From CAZWVR01 sp964637235 (lineage in GTDB: Bacteria; Bacteroidota; Bacteroidia; Bacteroidales; S143-33): a stretch of 11,103 nt of DNA. The notes under the pieces were generated by a model. The model ran no database searches. It worked only from the letters and a program-made list of their open reading frames with translations, and was not told the DNA's origin. The stretch is taken from positions 1 through 11,103 of the forward strand of contig CAZWVR010000081.1 in assembly GCA_964637235.1 (NCBI GenBank). Reading direction: 5' to 3'. Shown in pieces: positions 1 through 9,200 of this stretch (positions are counted from its first letter, which is position 1; every line of letters begins with the position of its first letter). The position numbers and the translations under genes were made by a program.

Positions 1-2196
1 AGAATAAATGCAATAAAATTAACGCCTAAAAATTCTATTATAAAGATAGGAACTATAATTATAAAACCTGATGAACAGCAGCTCGAAGAAGTTGTTGTAC
101 AGTCTCAAAAGCAATCTATTAAATATGAAGTGGATAAAAAGGTTATCAATGTCTCAAAGCAAATGCAAGCCTCAGCAGGTTCTGCCGTAGATGTGCTCAG
201 AAATGTCCCTTCTATTACGGTAGATGCAGAGGGTAAAGTATCTTTAAGAGGAAGTCAGAATTTTACAGTTTTAATTGATGATAAGCCTTCTATCTTAGAA
301 GGTAATGATGCTTTGGAGCAGATACCTGCCAGTGCTATTGAGAAAATTGAAATAATTACAAATCCTTCTGTTAAATATGATCCTGACGGTGTAGCGGGTA
401 TTATAAATATCATTACCACTAAGAAGCGTTCAAAAGGTATAGCTGGTAAACTTCAACTTGATGCCGATAATTTTCTCGGCTATAATGCAAACTTATTGCT
501 TCAATATAGAACTGATAAAACTGAATTAGTAGTAGAAGGTAGATATTTTAATAGGCACCACCTGATAAATACTTCTCAGTATAGATTTATAACTGATAAA
601 TATAATGATACCCTTTCTCTGCTTACGAGTACAGGAAGAATGGACTTTGATAGAATTAGCAACTGGGGTAAAATTGGTTTCTCCTTTTTCCCAAATGCTA
701 AAAATACATTCTCTGTAAAAGCTTCATACGGATATAGAGCTTTTAATTCTTTTAATTCCACTACTACAATAAATTATCTATATCTCCATAAATATTTATA
801 CCAGATTTCACATTCCTCTTTGGCTGGCTATACTGGGGACGCACAATTAGATTATGAACATATTTTTAAGGGAAATAAAGAACATAAACTAAATGCTTAT
901 ATTCAGCTATCTTTTTGGAAGCCTAATAGGGAAAACATTATTTCTTACGATACTTCTGAAAAGTATATTTTCTTGCCAGATGAAAATTTTTTGGATTTAT
1001 TAGATCCTTATAAGGAAAAAACTCTGGAACATAGACTTAATTATAAATTGAGATTTGAAACTGATTATCAGTTGCCTATTAATAAAAATCAAAAATTAGA
1101 AGCAGGTGCTGTCATTAGATTGATGAGCTTAAAATATAATTTTGCTTATTATTTTTATATTCCTTTTTGGCAAATGTGGTATAATATTGCTGAGTTTACT
1201 GATGAAGATTTGCAAATGTATAGGCGAATTTATGCTATTTATTCCACTTATTCTTTGAAATTTAGCCCAATAAGTATGAAATTTGGATTAAGAGGAGAAT
1301 ATACAGATAGACTTATGAAAGATTTAGAAGAGGAGGATTATCCTTATAAAAAATTTGACTTATTCCCATCTGTTCATATTTCTACACAATTGCCTCATAA
1401 ACAACAGATACAATTTAGTTATAGCCGCCGAATTGATAGACCAAGAGGTTGGTTCTTACTCCCTTCACTACGTTTTTATGATAAATATACTTTACAAATC
1501 GGAAATCCCCAGTTAAAGCCTGAATATGCTGACCTTATAGAATTAGATTATATTAAAAATTTTGATAGGAGTTTTATCTCTTTTGAAACATATTACAGGC
1601 GTACTTTAAATGCTTTTGATAGAGTACAAATTATTGGAAATGATATAATAATGGATGATGATATTCTGATTTTTACTTGGGAAAATATAAATACAGAATA
1701 TACCGCAGGTGCTGAACTTATGACTAATTTGTTTTTCTTTCGGATATTGAATGCTAATTTATCTATAGATGGATATTATAACAGAATTAAAGCGGAATAC
1801 AATAACATGGCTGTGGATAAGCAGACTTTTTCTTGGACAAGTAGAGCTAATTTTATTGTTTCTTTACCTTGGAGCTTACGTCTGCAATTAGGTGCTTTTT
1901 ATAGAGGTAAATCTTTAACTTTGCAAGGATATCGTATGCCAATGTTTATGACTTTTGGAGCTATAAGTAAAACTTTCTTTAAAAATAAACTTAAACTGAC
2001 ATTTAGTAGCAGAAATTTCTTAAATACTGCAAAATTTGCTTTCGTTTCCCAAACTCCTGAGCTTTATTCTAAGGTTTCTATGAAAATGCTGCCTTATTAT
2101 TCTATTTCTTTGGTATATAAAATTAATAGTTATCGCAATGAACACCATAAAACTAATCTCGAGGAGATGGATTTTATGGGAGAAGGTGAATATTAA
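1..2196 (+). CDS. TonB-dependent-receptor-like outer membrane beta-barrel protein, 5' partial
   Basis: The reading frame is open from base 1 to the TAA at 2194-2196 (731 residues seen), so the true start lies left of the window. The GTG at 130 is internal: in-frame sequence before it reads like the end of a carboxypeptidase-regulatory-like domain followed by the LEEVVV motif (residues 28-33) that typically precedes the plug in these proteins. A plug domain covers roughly residues 44-142, with VDVLRNVPSI, SLRG and the diagnostic NPSVKYDPDGVAGIINI. The remainder is a barrel rich in alternating aromatic residues, including SRRIDRPRGW and GNPQLKPEYADLIELDY, hallmarks of the OMP_b-brl_3 family. 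It should sit in the outer membrane. Family members import ligands with TonB energy or act as barrels of unknown substrate; nothing here identifies the substrate. No SusD-like partner follows. A hairpin terminator just downstream separates it from the next gene. Family assignment is firm, function is not. Confidence 0.9.
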   Translation, partial: RINAIKLTPKNSIIKIGTIIIKPDEQQLEEVVVQSQKQSIKYEVDKKVINVSKQMQASAGSAVDVLRNVPSITVDAEGKVSLRGSQNFTVLIDDKPSILEGNDALEQIPASAIEKIEIITNPSVKYDPDGVAGIINIITTKKRSKGIAGKLQLDADNFLGYNANLLLQYRTDKTELVVEGRYFNRHHLINTSQYRFITDKYNDTLSLLTSTGRMDFDRISNWGKIGFSFFPNAKNTFSVKASYGYRAFNSFNSTTTINYLYLHKYLYQISHSSLAGYTGDAQLDYEHIFKGNKEHKLNAYIQLSFWKPNRENIISYDTSEKYIFLPDENFLDLLDPYKEKTLEHRLNYKLRFETDYQLPINKNQKLEAGAVIRLMSLKYNFAYYFYIPFWQMWYNIAEFTDEDLQMYRRIYAIYSTYSLKFSPISMKFGLRGEYTDRLMKDLEEEDYPYKKFDLFPSVHISTQLPHKQQIQFSYSRRIDRPRGWFLLPSLRFYDKYTLQIGNPQLKPEYADLIELDYIKNFDRSFISFETYYRRTLNAFDRVQIIGNDIIMDDDILIFTWENINTEYTAGAELMTNLFFFRILNANLSIDGYYNRIKAEYNNMAVDKQTFSWTSRANFIVSLPWSLRLQLGAFYRGKSLTLQGYRMPMFMTFGAISKTFFKNKLKLTFSSRNFLNTAKFAFVSQTPELYSKVSMKMLPYYSISLVYKINSYRNEHHKTNLEEMDFMGEGEY

Positions 2197-2208
2197 AACT
2201 TACTTTAT

Positions 2209-2246
2209 ATGGCAGATGGAGCTAATATCTCTGTCTGCTATTTTTT
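2209..2246 (+). terminator. Rho-independent terminator after the receptor gene
   Basis: A 12-pair stem can form between 2209-2220 (atggcagatgga) and 2230-2241 (tctgtctgctat), with three G-T wobbles and a nine-base loop. A T-run follows at 2241-2246. It begins 12 bases after the receptor stop codon, the expected place for an intrinsic terminator. The pairing was found by eye and no folding energy was computed. Confidence 0.75.
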
Positions 2247-2346
2247 ATACTTCCCTAATTTCCCTTAAAACTTTATTTTAATCATACAAATATTTTTATT
2301 TTCTATCTTTTTTAATCCCGATTTTTTTTCTAAGAAAAAATTGCAT

Positions 2347-2354
2347 TAAATTTG
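2347..2354 (+). promoter_or_regulatory. Bacteroidota-type -7 promoter element (TAnnTTTG) for the phosphatase sensor gene
   Basis: TAAATTTG matches the Bacteroidota primary sigma factor -7 consensus TAnnTTTG exactly. It lies 20 bases before the ATG at 2375, which would give a short leader. No TTG is visible at the expected -33 distance, where the sequence is a T-tract (2322-2329). The stretch from 2247 to 2346 is very AT-rich and shows nothing else. No Shine-Dalgarno sequence precedes the ATG, only A-rich sequence, which is normal in this phylum. Confidence 0.5.
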
Positions 2355-2374
2355 TTAATCAATTAAAAATTGCT

Positions 2375-5300
2375 ATGAGAATTTGGGTTATATGGCTTAT
2401 TTTGCTTTTTTCTCCCTTAATTGCTTTTACACAGATAAATAGAGGAAATTTATTTTTTACCAATTACTATTCTTTTGAAAAATATAATGCTGCTCGTCAA
2501 AATTGGGATATAGTTCAAGATTCAAAAGGAATTATATATGTTGCTAATAGTAGTGGTTATCTTTTAGTTTTTGATGGTATTGATTGGGATAAAATACCAG
2601 TAGCAAAAGTAGGACTTCGTTCTCTTGCTATTGATAGTCATGATAGACTTTATATCGGCTATAATAATGGATTTGGCTATATAGATCTAAGAAAAGCAAA
2701 AAAAATTTTTCATCCATTGAGTCCATTGCTTCCTAATAAATATAAAAATTGTGGTATTATTTGGCAGATTATAGTGTTAAATGATACAACAGTCTATTTT
2801 CAGTCGGAGCAGCGTATATTTATTTATAATTCTATTCGTAATTCATTTGAGGTTATTGAAGTTAATGATTATTCGCACAATGACATTTTTTATAGAATGT
2901 TCCTTATAGATTCAAGTTTATTTATATATCTAAAAAAGGCAGGACTTTTCTTGCTAAAAAAGGATACTATTGAATTTATTAAACAATCCGAAAAACTCAA
3001 AGGTTCTTTTATTCGGGGATTTTTTCATTTTGCTGGAAAACTTTATATTTCTACTTTTAATAATGGACTTTATATATATGAAAAAGGTTCATTTACACCT
3101 GTTAAGACGCCTATAGATTCGCTGATAAAACATAATCATTATTATGCCCTGCCTCTTGATGAGAAACATCTTATTTTTACTTTGGCAACTGGCGGATTTA
3201 TTATTACTGATCAAAATTTTCGTATAATCCGTGTACTTAATGTATATACAGGCTTGCAGAATGATAAAATATTAAACATTTATGTAGATAAAAATAAAGT
3301 CATTTGGTTAGCTCTCGATAATGGTATTGCCTCTGTTTATCCTTTTTATCCATTGTATGTTTATGATGATAGGTTTGGAATAGAAAAATATACAAAAGTT
3401 TACACTAGTTTATTTAAAGATTCTGTTTTATTTTTAGGTACATCTACTGGAATTTATTATAAAAATTGGAAAAAATCTGATTTCTCCCTTGTATATGACC
3501 ATAAGAAAGCTCGTTTAGCTATTAAATTAAATCCGTTTTTATCTATAAAAGATTATAATGGAATTTTTAAAGTATCCACTTTAAAAAAATGGAATAATAC
3601 CCTGTTATTCAGTTCATTATACGGTTTTGGCTATATTTATAATTTTATTGCCAATTATATTATTAAGGCTCATACTATACGAACTTTTGTTATTGCTGAT
3701 AAAAATACTGTTTTAGCTCTTTCGAGAAGTCTTACAGTTTTAAAATATATTCCTGATTCTTCTCAGTGGAGAATAGTAAAAATTTTTGATAAAATAAAAG
3801 GACGTATTATTGTTCCAGACACAGACGGTTATTATTGGATTGCTTCTTCTACCTTGGGGCTTTATAGGGTAAAATTTTCTTCCGATTATACTAAAATTAT
3901 TTCATTTGATAAATTTAATAAAGACGCAGGATTGCACCGTTTGCCATCTCAAATTAATAATAAAGTTTTTAGGTTTGGCTCTCAATTGCTTTTTTCTACT
4001 ATTAAAGGTATTTATAGATATGATAAAACTCGTAATGAATTTTATCCAGATACACTTCTAAATCGCTTAATAGGAGGTAATTTTTTCGTTAATTTGATTT
4101 TTATTGATACTCACGGAGATATATGGGTAAAGTATAACTATAAACATAATGAAAGAGATATATGGAAATTAATTCGTATTCATAAAACCGATACTGGTTA
4201 TTATGTGGAAAGAAATCTTTTTAATCCTTTGATGAATAGAATTTATTCTTTTTCTCAGATTTCTGATAGTTTATATGTTATTGGTACAGATAATGGTTGC
4301 GTGCTTTATGATGCTTCTATGCATTTTCGGACAATTCCTTTTAATGCTTTTATTAAACAAGTTCAAACTATAAACCCTGACTCGCTTTTAGCTTCCTATG
4401 TTTATGCTGGCGATACTAATTCTATAAAGAATATGCCCAAATTACCATATCAATATCGTAATATAAAATTTCTTTTTGCTGCTAATTATTATTTGAGCGA
4501 TAAAATATCTTTTTCTTATATCTTACAAGGATATGATAAAAAATGGAGTGAATGGACACAGCATAATTTTAAAGAATATTCTAACTTGCCACCCGGAAAG
4601 TATATTTTTAAATTGAAAGCTAAAAATATATTTGATACTTCCAGTTCTGTCGCTGTTTATGCTTTTGAAATTCTCCCTCCTTGGTATCAGACTTTTTGGG
4701 CATTCTTTTTATATTTTATAATGGCTATTTTATTTGTTTGGTTAATTGTTTATCTTTATACTTTGAGACTTAAAAAACAGAAAGAACATTTGGAAAGCTT
4801 AGTCAAAGAACGAACAAAAGAAATTGAAAAACAAAAGAACATCTTAGAAAAGCAAAATAAAGAAATTACTGAGAAAAATAGAGAAATCACCGATAGTATA
4901 ACATATGCACAGCGAATACAATCTGCTATATTGCCCCTTGATGAAGTATTTGAGAAATATTTTGATGATTATTTCATATTGTTTAAACCCAGAGATATTG
5001 TTTCCGGTGATTTTTATTGGATTAACATTAAAAATGATAAAATTATACTTTCAGTAGTGGACTGTACTGGGCATGGCGTGCCAGGCGCTTTTATGAGTAT
5101 CCTCGGATATGAAACCCTGAATACGATTGTCTTAGGTATGGGTATAACAGAACCCGCTAAAATATTAGAATATCAGGATAAACTAATTAAAAAAGCTCTG
5201 AAAAGACAACAAACAGAAACAAAAGATGGAATGGAAATGTCGGTATCTGTTATTGATAGGAAAAAAAATATTATAACTTTTGCAGGTGCCAGACATCCAT

Positions 5301-5638
5301 TGGTATATATTAAAAATCATAAACTTATGGAAATTCCCGGTACTAAACGCGGTATCGGCGAAGAGTTAGATATACCTTTTGTGCAGCATACTATTGAAAT
5401 TGATCATCCTTTATGGATTTATCTTTTTTCTGATGGTTATAAAGATCAATTCGGCGGCGGTGCCAAAATGAGAAAATTTATGAAAAAATATTTTTACGAA
5501 AAATTACTTCAAATACATTCTTTGTCCGGTGAACAACAAAAAAAACATCTTGAACAAACTTTAATTCAGTGGATGAAAGGATACCAACAAACTGATGATA
5601 TACTTGTATTGGGGGTATATATTATTCCTAAAAATTAA
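2375..5638 (+). CDS. Periplasmic propeller / Y_Y_Y sensor with cytoplasmic SpoIIE (PP2C) phosphatase
   Basis: This 1087-residue protein starts with a signal peptide (about residues 1-19, a hydrophobic stretch ending IAFTQ), which supports the ATG chosen. Residues about 40-690 hold propeller-type repeats, such as NWDIVQDSKGIIYVA near 43 and NIYVDKNKVIWLALDNG near 301. A Y_Y_Y domain (about 696-768) ends in LPPGKYIFKLKAKN and ILPPWYQTFW. One membrane helix (about 774-797) leads into a charged coiled coil and the linker SITYAQRIQSAILP. The C-terminal SpoIIE/PP2C domain keeps the metal-binding motifs VSGDFYW (D879), DCTGHGVPGAFMS (D896), SDGYKDQ (D1020) and QTDDILVLG (D1074), so it should be active as a Ser/Thr phosphatase. 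The layout copies hybrid two-component sensors but swaps the kinase for a phosphatase. Ligand and target are unknown; relatives often act on anti-sigma-antagonist proteins, and no such gene is visible here. It ends three bases before gmk, suggesting one operon. Confidence 0.9.
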   Translation: MRIWVIWLILLFSPLIAFTQINRGNLFFTNYYSFEKYNAARQNWDIVQDSKGIIYVANSSGYLLVFDGIDWDKIPVAKVGLRSLAIDSHDRLYIGYNNGFGYIDLRKAKKIFHPLSPLLPNKYKNCGIIWQIIVLNDTTVYFQSEQRIFIYNSIRNSFEVIEVNDYSHNDIFYRMFLIDSSLFIYLKKAGLFLLKKDTIEFIKQSEKLKGSFIRGFFHFAGKLYISTFNNGLYIYEKGSFTPVKTPIDSLIKHNHYYALPLDEKHLIFTLATGGFIITDQNFRIIRVLNVYTGLQNDKILNIYVDKNKVIWLALDNGIASVYPFYPLYVYDDRFGIEKYTKVYTSLFKDSVLFLGTSTGIYYKNWKKSDFSLVYDHKKARLAIKLNPFLSIKDYNGIFKVSTLKKWNNTLLFSSLYGFGYIYNFIANYIIKAHTIRTFVIADKNTVLALSRSLTVLKYIPDSSQWRIVKIFDKIKGRIIVPDTDGYYWIASSTLGLYRVKFSSDYTKIISFDKFNKDAGLHRLPSQINNKVFRFGSQLLFSTIKGIYRYDKTRNEFYPDTLLNRLIGGNFFVNLIFIDTHGDIWVKYNYKHNERDIWKLIRIHKTDTGYYVERNLFNPLMNRIYSFSQISDSLYVIGTDNGCVLYDASMHFRTIPFNAFIKQVQTINPDSLLASYVYAGDTNSIKNMPKLPYQYRNIKFLFAANYYLSDKISFSYILQGYDKKWSEWTQHNFKEYSNLPPGKYIFKLKAKNIFDTSSSVAVYAFEILPPWYQTFWAFFLYFIMAILFVWLIVYLYTLRLKKQKEHLESLVKERTKEIEKQKNILEKQNKEITEKNREITDSITYAQRIQSAILPLDEVFEKYFDDYFILFKPRDIVSGDFYWINIKNDKIILSVVDCTGHGVPGAFMSILGYETLNTIVLGMGITEPAKILEYQDKLIKKALKRQQTETKDGMEMSVSVIDRKKNIITFAGARHPLVYIKNHKLMEIPGTKRGIGEELDIPFVQHTIEIDHPLWIYLFSDGYKDQFGGGAKMRKFMKKYFYEKLLQIHSLSGEQQKKHLEQTLIQWMKGYQQTDDILVLGVYIIPKN

Positions 5639-5641
5639 AAT

Positions 5642-6211
5642 ATGGCTAAAGTGATAATTATTTCAGCTCCCTCAGGGGCAGGTAAAACTACTATCGTTAA
5701 AAATATTATGGAGAAATATCCTGAATTTAATCTCGCTTTTTCTGTTTCTGCTACTACACGCCCTAAAAGACCAAATGAAATCAATGGTAAAGACTATTAT
5801 TTTTTAACTGTGGAAGAATTTAAAAACAAAATCCGCAATAATGAATTTATTGAATGGCAAGAGGTCTATAAAAATCAATTTTACGGTACTTTAAAATCTG
5901 AAATTGATAGACTTTTTAAACAAGGTAAAAATATAATTTTTGATGTAGATGTAAAAGGTGCTTTGAATTTAAAAAAAATTTTTGGAGATAATGCTTTGGC
6001 TATATTTATAGAACCCCCGTCTATTGATGAATTAGAACGACGATTAAGACTTCGATCTACCGAAACTGAGGAAGCCATTCGTAAACGATTACAAAAAGCT
6101 CAGCAAGAAATATCTTATCGCGATTTCTTTGATGTCATTATTGTAAATGATGATTTAAATGAGGCTATTGCGAAAACTAAAAAGACAATTGAAAATTTTA
6201 TTTTTCACTAA
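5642..6211 (+). CDS. gmk: Guanylate kinase
   Basis: The 189-residue product phosphorylates GMP to GDP using ATP, an essential cytoplasmic step in guanine nucleotide synthesis and recycling. It carries a P-loop APSGAGKTT (residues 9-17), the GMP-binding segment SVSATTRPKRP (34-44; S36, R40 and R43 as likely contacts), DYYF (51-54), E71 and YGT (81-83), the strand IIFDVDVKGA (98-107) and the arginine-rich lid RRLRLRSTETEEAIRKRL (133-150). Length is near the usual 190-205 residues and the ATG directly precedes the first strand, so the gene appears complete. It begins three bases after the stop codon of the phosphatase gene, without a ribosome binding site, so translational coupling is likely. 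Sitting between two large signalling genes is unusual for a housekeeping gene, but nothing in the protein suggests a special role. Confidence 0.97.
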   Translation: MAKVIIISAPSGAGKTTIVKNIMEKYPEFNLAFSVSATTRPKRPNEINGKDYYFLTVEEFKNKIRNNEFIEWQEVYKNQFYGTLKSEIDRLFKQGKNIIFDVDVKGALNLKKIFGDNALAIFIEPPSIDELERRLRLRSTETEEAIRKRLQKAQQEISYRDFFDVIIVNDDLNEAIAKTKKTIENFIFH

Positions 6212-6224
6212 TGTTTTTATTTTT

Positions 6225-6232
6225 TATCTTTG
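6225..6232 (+). promoter_or_regulatory. Bacteroidota-type -7 promoter element (TAnnTTTG) for the PAS-array gene
   Basis: TATCTTTG matches TAnnTTTG exactly and lies 19 bases before the ATG at 6252, in the 40-base gap after gmk. This is nearly the same spacing as for the element before the phosphatase gene. No TTG sits at the -33 distance (the nearest, at 6189-6191, is too far) and T-rich sequence fills the region. No terminator is visible between gmk and this gene, so read-through from the upstream operon is also possible. Confidence 0.5.
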
Positions 6233-6251
6233 TAAATCAAAATACTCTTGA

Positions 6252-9200
6252 ATGAAACGACATAAATATATTAAACTAAACGTCAGAGTAGTATTTTTTA
6301 CTTTTGTGCTTTTAATTCTATTTTCTGTTATAGCAAATACATTAATGATTGTGCGTTTCTCTAAAAATACTAAAAATATAACTTCTTATCTTACGAAATA
6401 TTATATTAAACGAAATGCTGTTCTTAGCAGTATTTACAATGATATAAATTCTTTTGTTAGAGAATATCAGCTTAAACCCGATGCTGATATTTCAATTTAT
6501 TCTGAAAAATTGCTTTTTTTAGATGAAAATATAAATTCTTATTTTAAACAATTACATACATTTGTATATCGTAAAGCTGATATACAGGATTATGAAAATC
6601 TTTATGAACAATATAAACAAATTCAAGATTTATTATACGCATATTTTTATGCATATCAAAAGAATAATTTTGAGCAGGCTAATTCAATTTTATACAACGA
6701 GCTTGATAAAGTAAAAGCTTTTAATGATTATATTGAAAAATTAAAACAACAGAATTTACAAATATTACAACAGAAACGAGCTACTCTTTTAAAACAAACA
6801 AAAAGAAATGTTATTTTTTACATTTTGTTTAATTTCCTATTTTTGCTTTTTGGTCTTATAATATGGGTATTATTACCGAGATTTTATTTAAGCCGCTTAT
6901 GGAAATTAAATAGGTTATTGGAAAAACTGGCTGAGGGAGATATTCCTGAAAAGATAGATATTCCCTTTGGTTCTGAGGAAATTCATTTCTATCAAAATCA
7001 AATAAATAAACTTATTGATTATTTGACTAATATAAACGAGTATATACAAAATTTAGAGAAGGAAAATTATGATTTTGAAGTTAAATATTTTAGTGATAAC
7101 GATAGAATAAGTACCGCAGTGGATAGGCTGAAAAATAAACTTTTAGAATATAAACGTGAGGTCTCTGAACGTCAGGCAAGGGAAAAACAGCAGAATTGGA
7201 CTGCTGAGGGTTTAAATAAATTTGCTGCTTTAATTCGTGAAGCTCAGGGTGATTTGCAAAAGCTTGGTGATATAGTAATACAAAATTTAGTTAAATATGT
7301 TGAGGCTTTATTAGGAGGTCTTTTTATAGTTAAAGACCAAAATAATGTTCAGAAGCTTGTTTTGCTTTCTGCTTTTGCTTATGATAGAAAAAAATATTAT
7401 ACCAAAACTATTGAATTTGGTGAGGGGCTTATTGGTTCTGTGGCTCAGGATAAAATCCCTATTTATCTTACTAAAATTCCTGACGATTATATAGAAATAG
7501 AATCCGGCTTAGGAGACACTAAACCCGGTTCTTTATTTATTGTTCCTTTATTAGTTAGTGATAAGCTCGTTGGAGTTATAGAAATTGCATCGGATAGACA
7601 ATTACCTGAATATAAGCGAGAGTTTATATTAGAAGTTTCTAAGTCTATTGCTGCTGCAATTGAAAATATTAATATCAACATTAGAACATTAGTACTTCTT
7701 GAAGAATCGCAGCGTAAATCTGAGGAACTGGCGCGTCGTGAACAAGAAATGAAAAAAGTTATGCAGCAGCTTGCTGAGGCTCACGAAATCGCTCGCCGTA
7801 ATGAATTGGAAATGAGAGGTATTCTTACTGCCGTAGATCAGACCCTTATGAGAGCTGAATATTCTGTCGAAGGTAATTTATTGTCTGCTAATAGATTGCA
7901 TATCCAAACTATGGGATATGATTTCACTAAAATGAAAGGAAAAAATATTATGGAGTTTATTCCAGAGGAAGAAAGAGAAATGTTTAGACAATTATGGCAA
8001 GAAGTAGCAAGTGGTAATCTTAAGCAAATTGTTGTAAAACGAAAAAATCAAGCTACTAATGAGGATATTTGGTTGCTTAATCAATATACTCCTATTAAAG
8101 ATGAGAAAGATAATGTTATTAAAATTTTATATTTAGCTATTGATATTACTGAACAAAAAGAAGCAGAGGAACGCGCTGCTCAATTACTTAGAGAAACTGC
8201 TGAAAAAGAAAAACAACTCCGTGCTATATTAGATGCCGTTGATAGAACTCTATTGCGTGCTGAATATGATGCTAATGGAACTTTTTTATTCGCTAATGAA
8301 ATACATAGACAGACTTTTGGTTATGATTATGAAAAAATGCTCGGAAAAAATATTTTAGAGTTTGTCCCTGAATCTGAAAGAGACCAGTTTTTTGAGGCTT
8401 GGAACGATGTTATTAGAAATGGTAATCCAAGACAAATTACTGTTAAACGTCAACATTCTATCACTGGCGAACCTATTTGGCTTATAAACCATTATAATCC
8501 TATACTGGATGAAAAAGGTAATGTCGTTAGAGTACTTTATTTGGCTACTGACATTACTGAACAGAAAAAACTGGAAGAAGAAGCCGCTAAATTATATCGC
8601 GAAGCCCGCCAGAATGAAATTGAACTACAAGGAATACTTTCTGCGGTTGACCAAACCCTACTCCGTGCTGAATACGCGCCTGATGGAACTTTCTTAAATG
8701 CTAATAAAATTCACGTTGAAACCTTCGGATATGACCTCGAAAAGATGAAAGGACAAAATATTTTAACTTTTATTCCAGAAGAAGAAAAAGAACAATTCTT
8801 AGAGGTTTGGAATGATGTTGTAAAAAATGTCCGTTCTCGTCAAGTTGTTGTTCGTAGAAAGCATTCCGTTACTGCCGAGGATATTTGGCTTATAAACTAC
8901 TATAACCCAATTGTAGATGAGGCTGGTAATCTTGAAAAAATATTATATCTGGCTATTGATATTACTGAACAAAAGAAATTAGAACAAGAGGCTGATAGAC
9001 TATATAAAGAAGCCAAAGAACGTGAAATAGAACTTCAAGCTATACTTAATGCCGTAGATAGAACTTTACTCCGTGCTGAATATGATGTCGACGGAACTTT
9101 TCTTAATGCTAATAAAATTCATGTTGAGACTTTTGGATATGATTTGCAACAGATGAAAGGACAGAATATTTTAGTTTTTATTCCAGAAGAAGAAAAAAAT

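Noticed and set aside
130..132. GTG as the start codon of the receptor gene
   Set aside because: The frame is open back to base 1 and encodes the expected LEEVVV motif and preceding domain end, so the gene begins outside the window.
576..761. Short minus-strand ORF inside the receptor gene
   Set aside because: It is antisense to a strongly supported barrel-coding frame, with no recognisable protein features or start signals.
5881..6078. Short minus-strand ORF inside gmk
   Set aside because: It is fully overlapped by the conserved guanylate kinase frame and has no recognisable features.
7487..7681. Minus-strand ORF opposite the GAF-coding region
   Set aside because: It is antisense to a continuous GAF domain frame; the low-complexity translation has no family resemblance.
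8130..8200. Histidine-kinase dimerisation box following a PAS unit
   Set aside because: The DITEQK-type ends lead into short helical linkers and another PAS unit; no H-box or ATP-binding motifs follow anywhere in the window.
8509..8697. Plus-strand 62-codon ORF in another frame within PAS units 2-3
   Set aside because: It is a shadow of the PAS-coding frame, which is open and conserved through the region.
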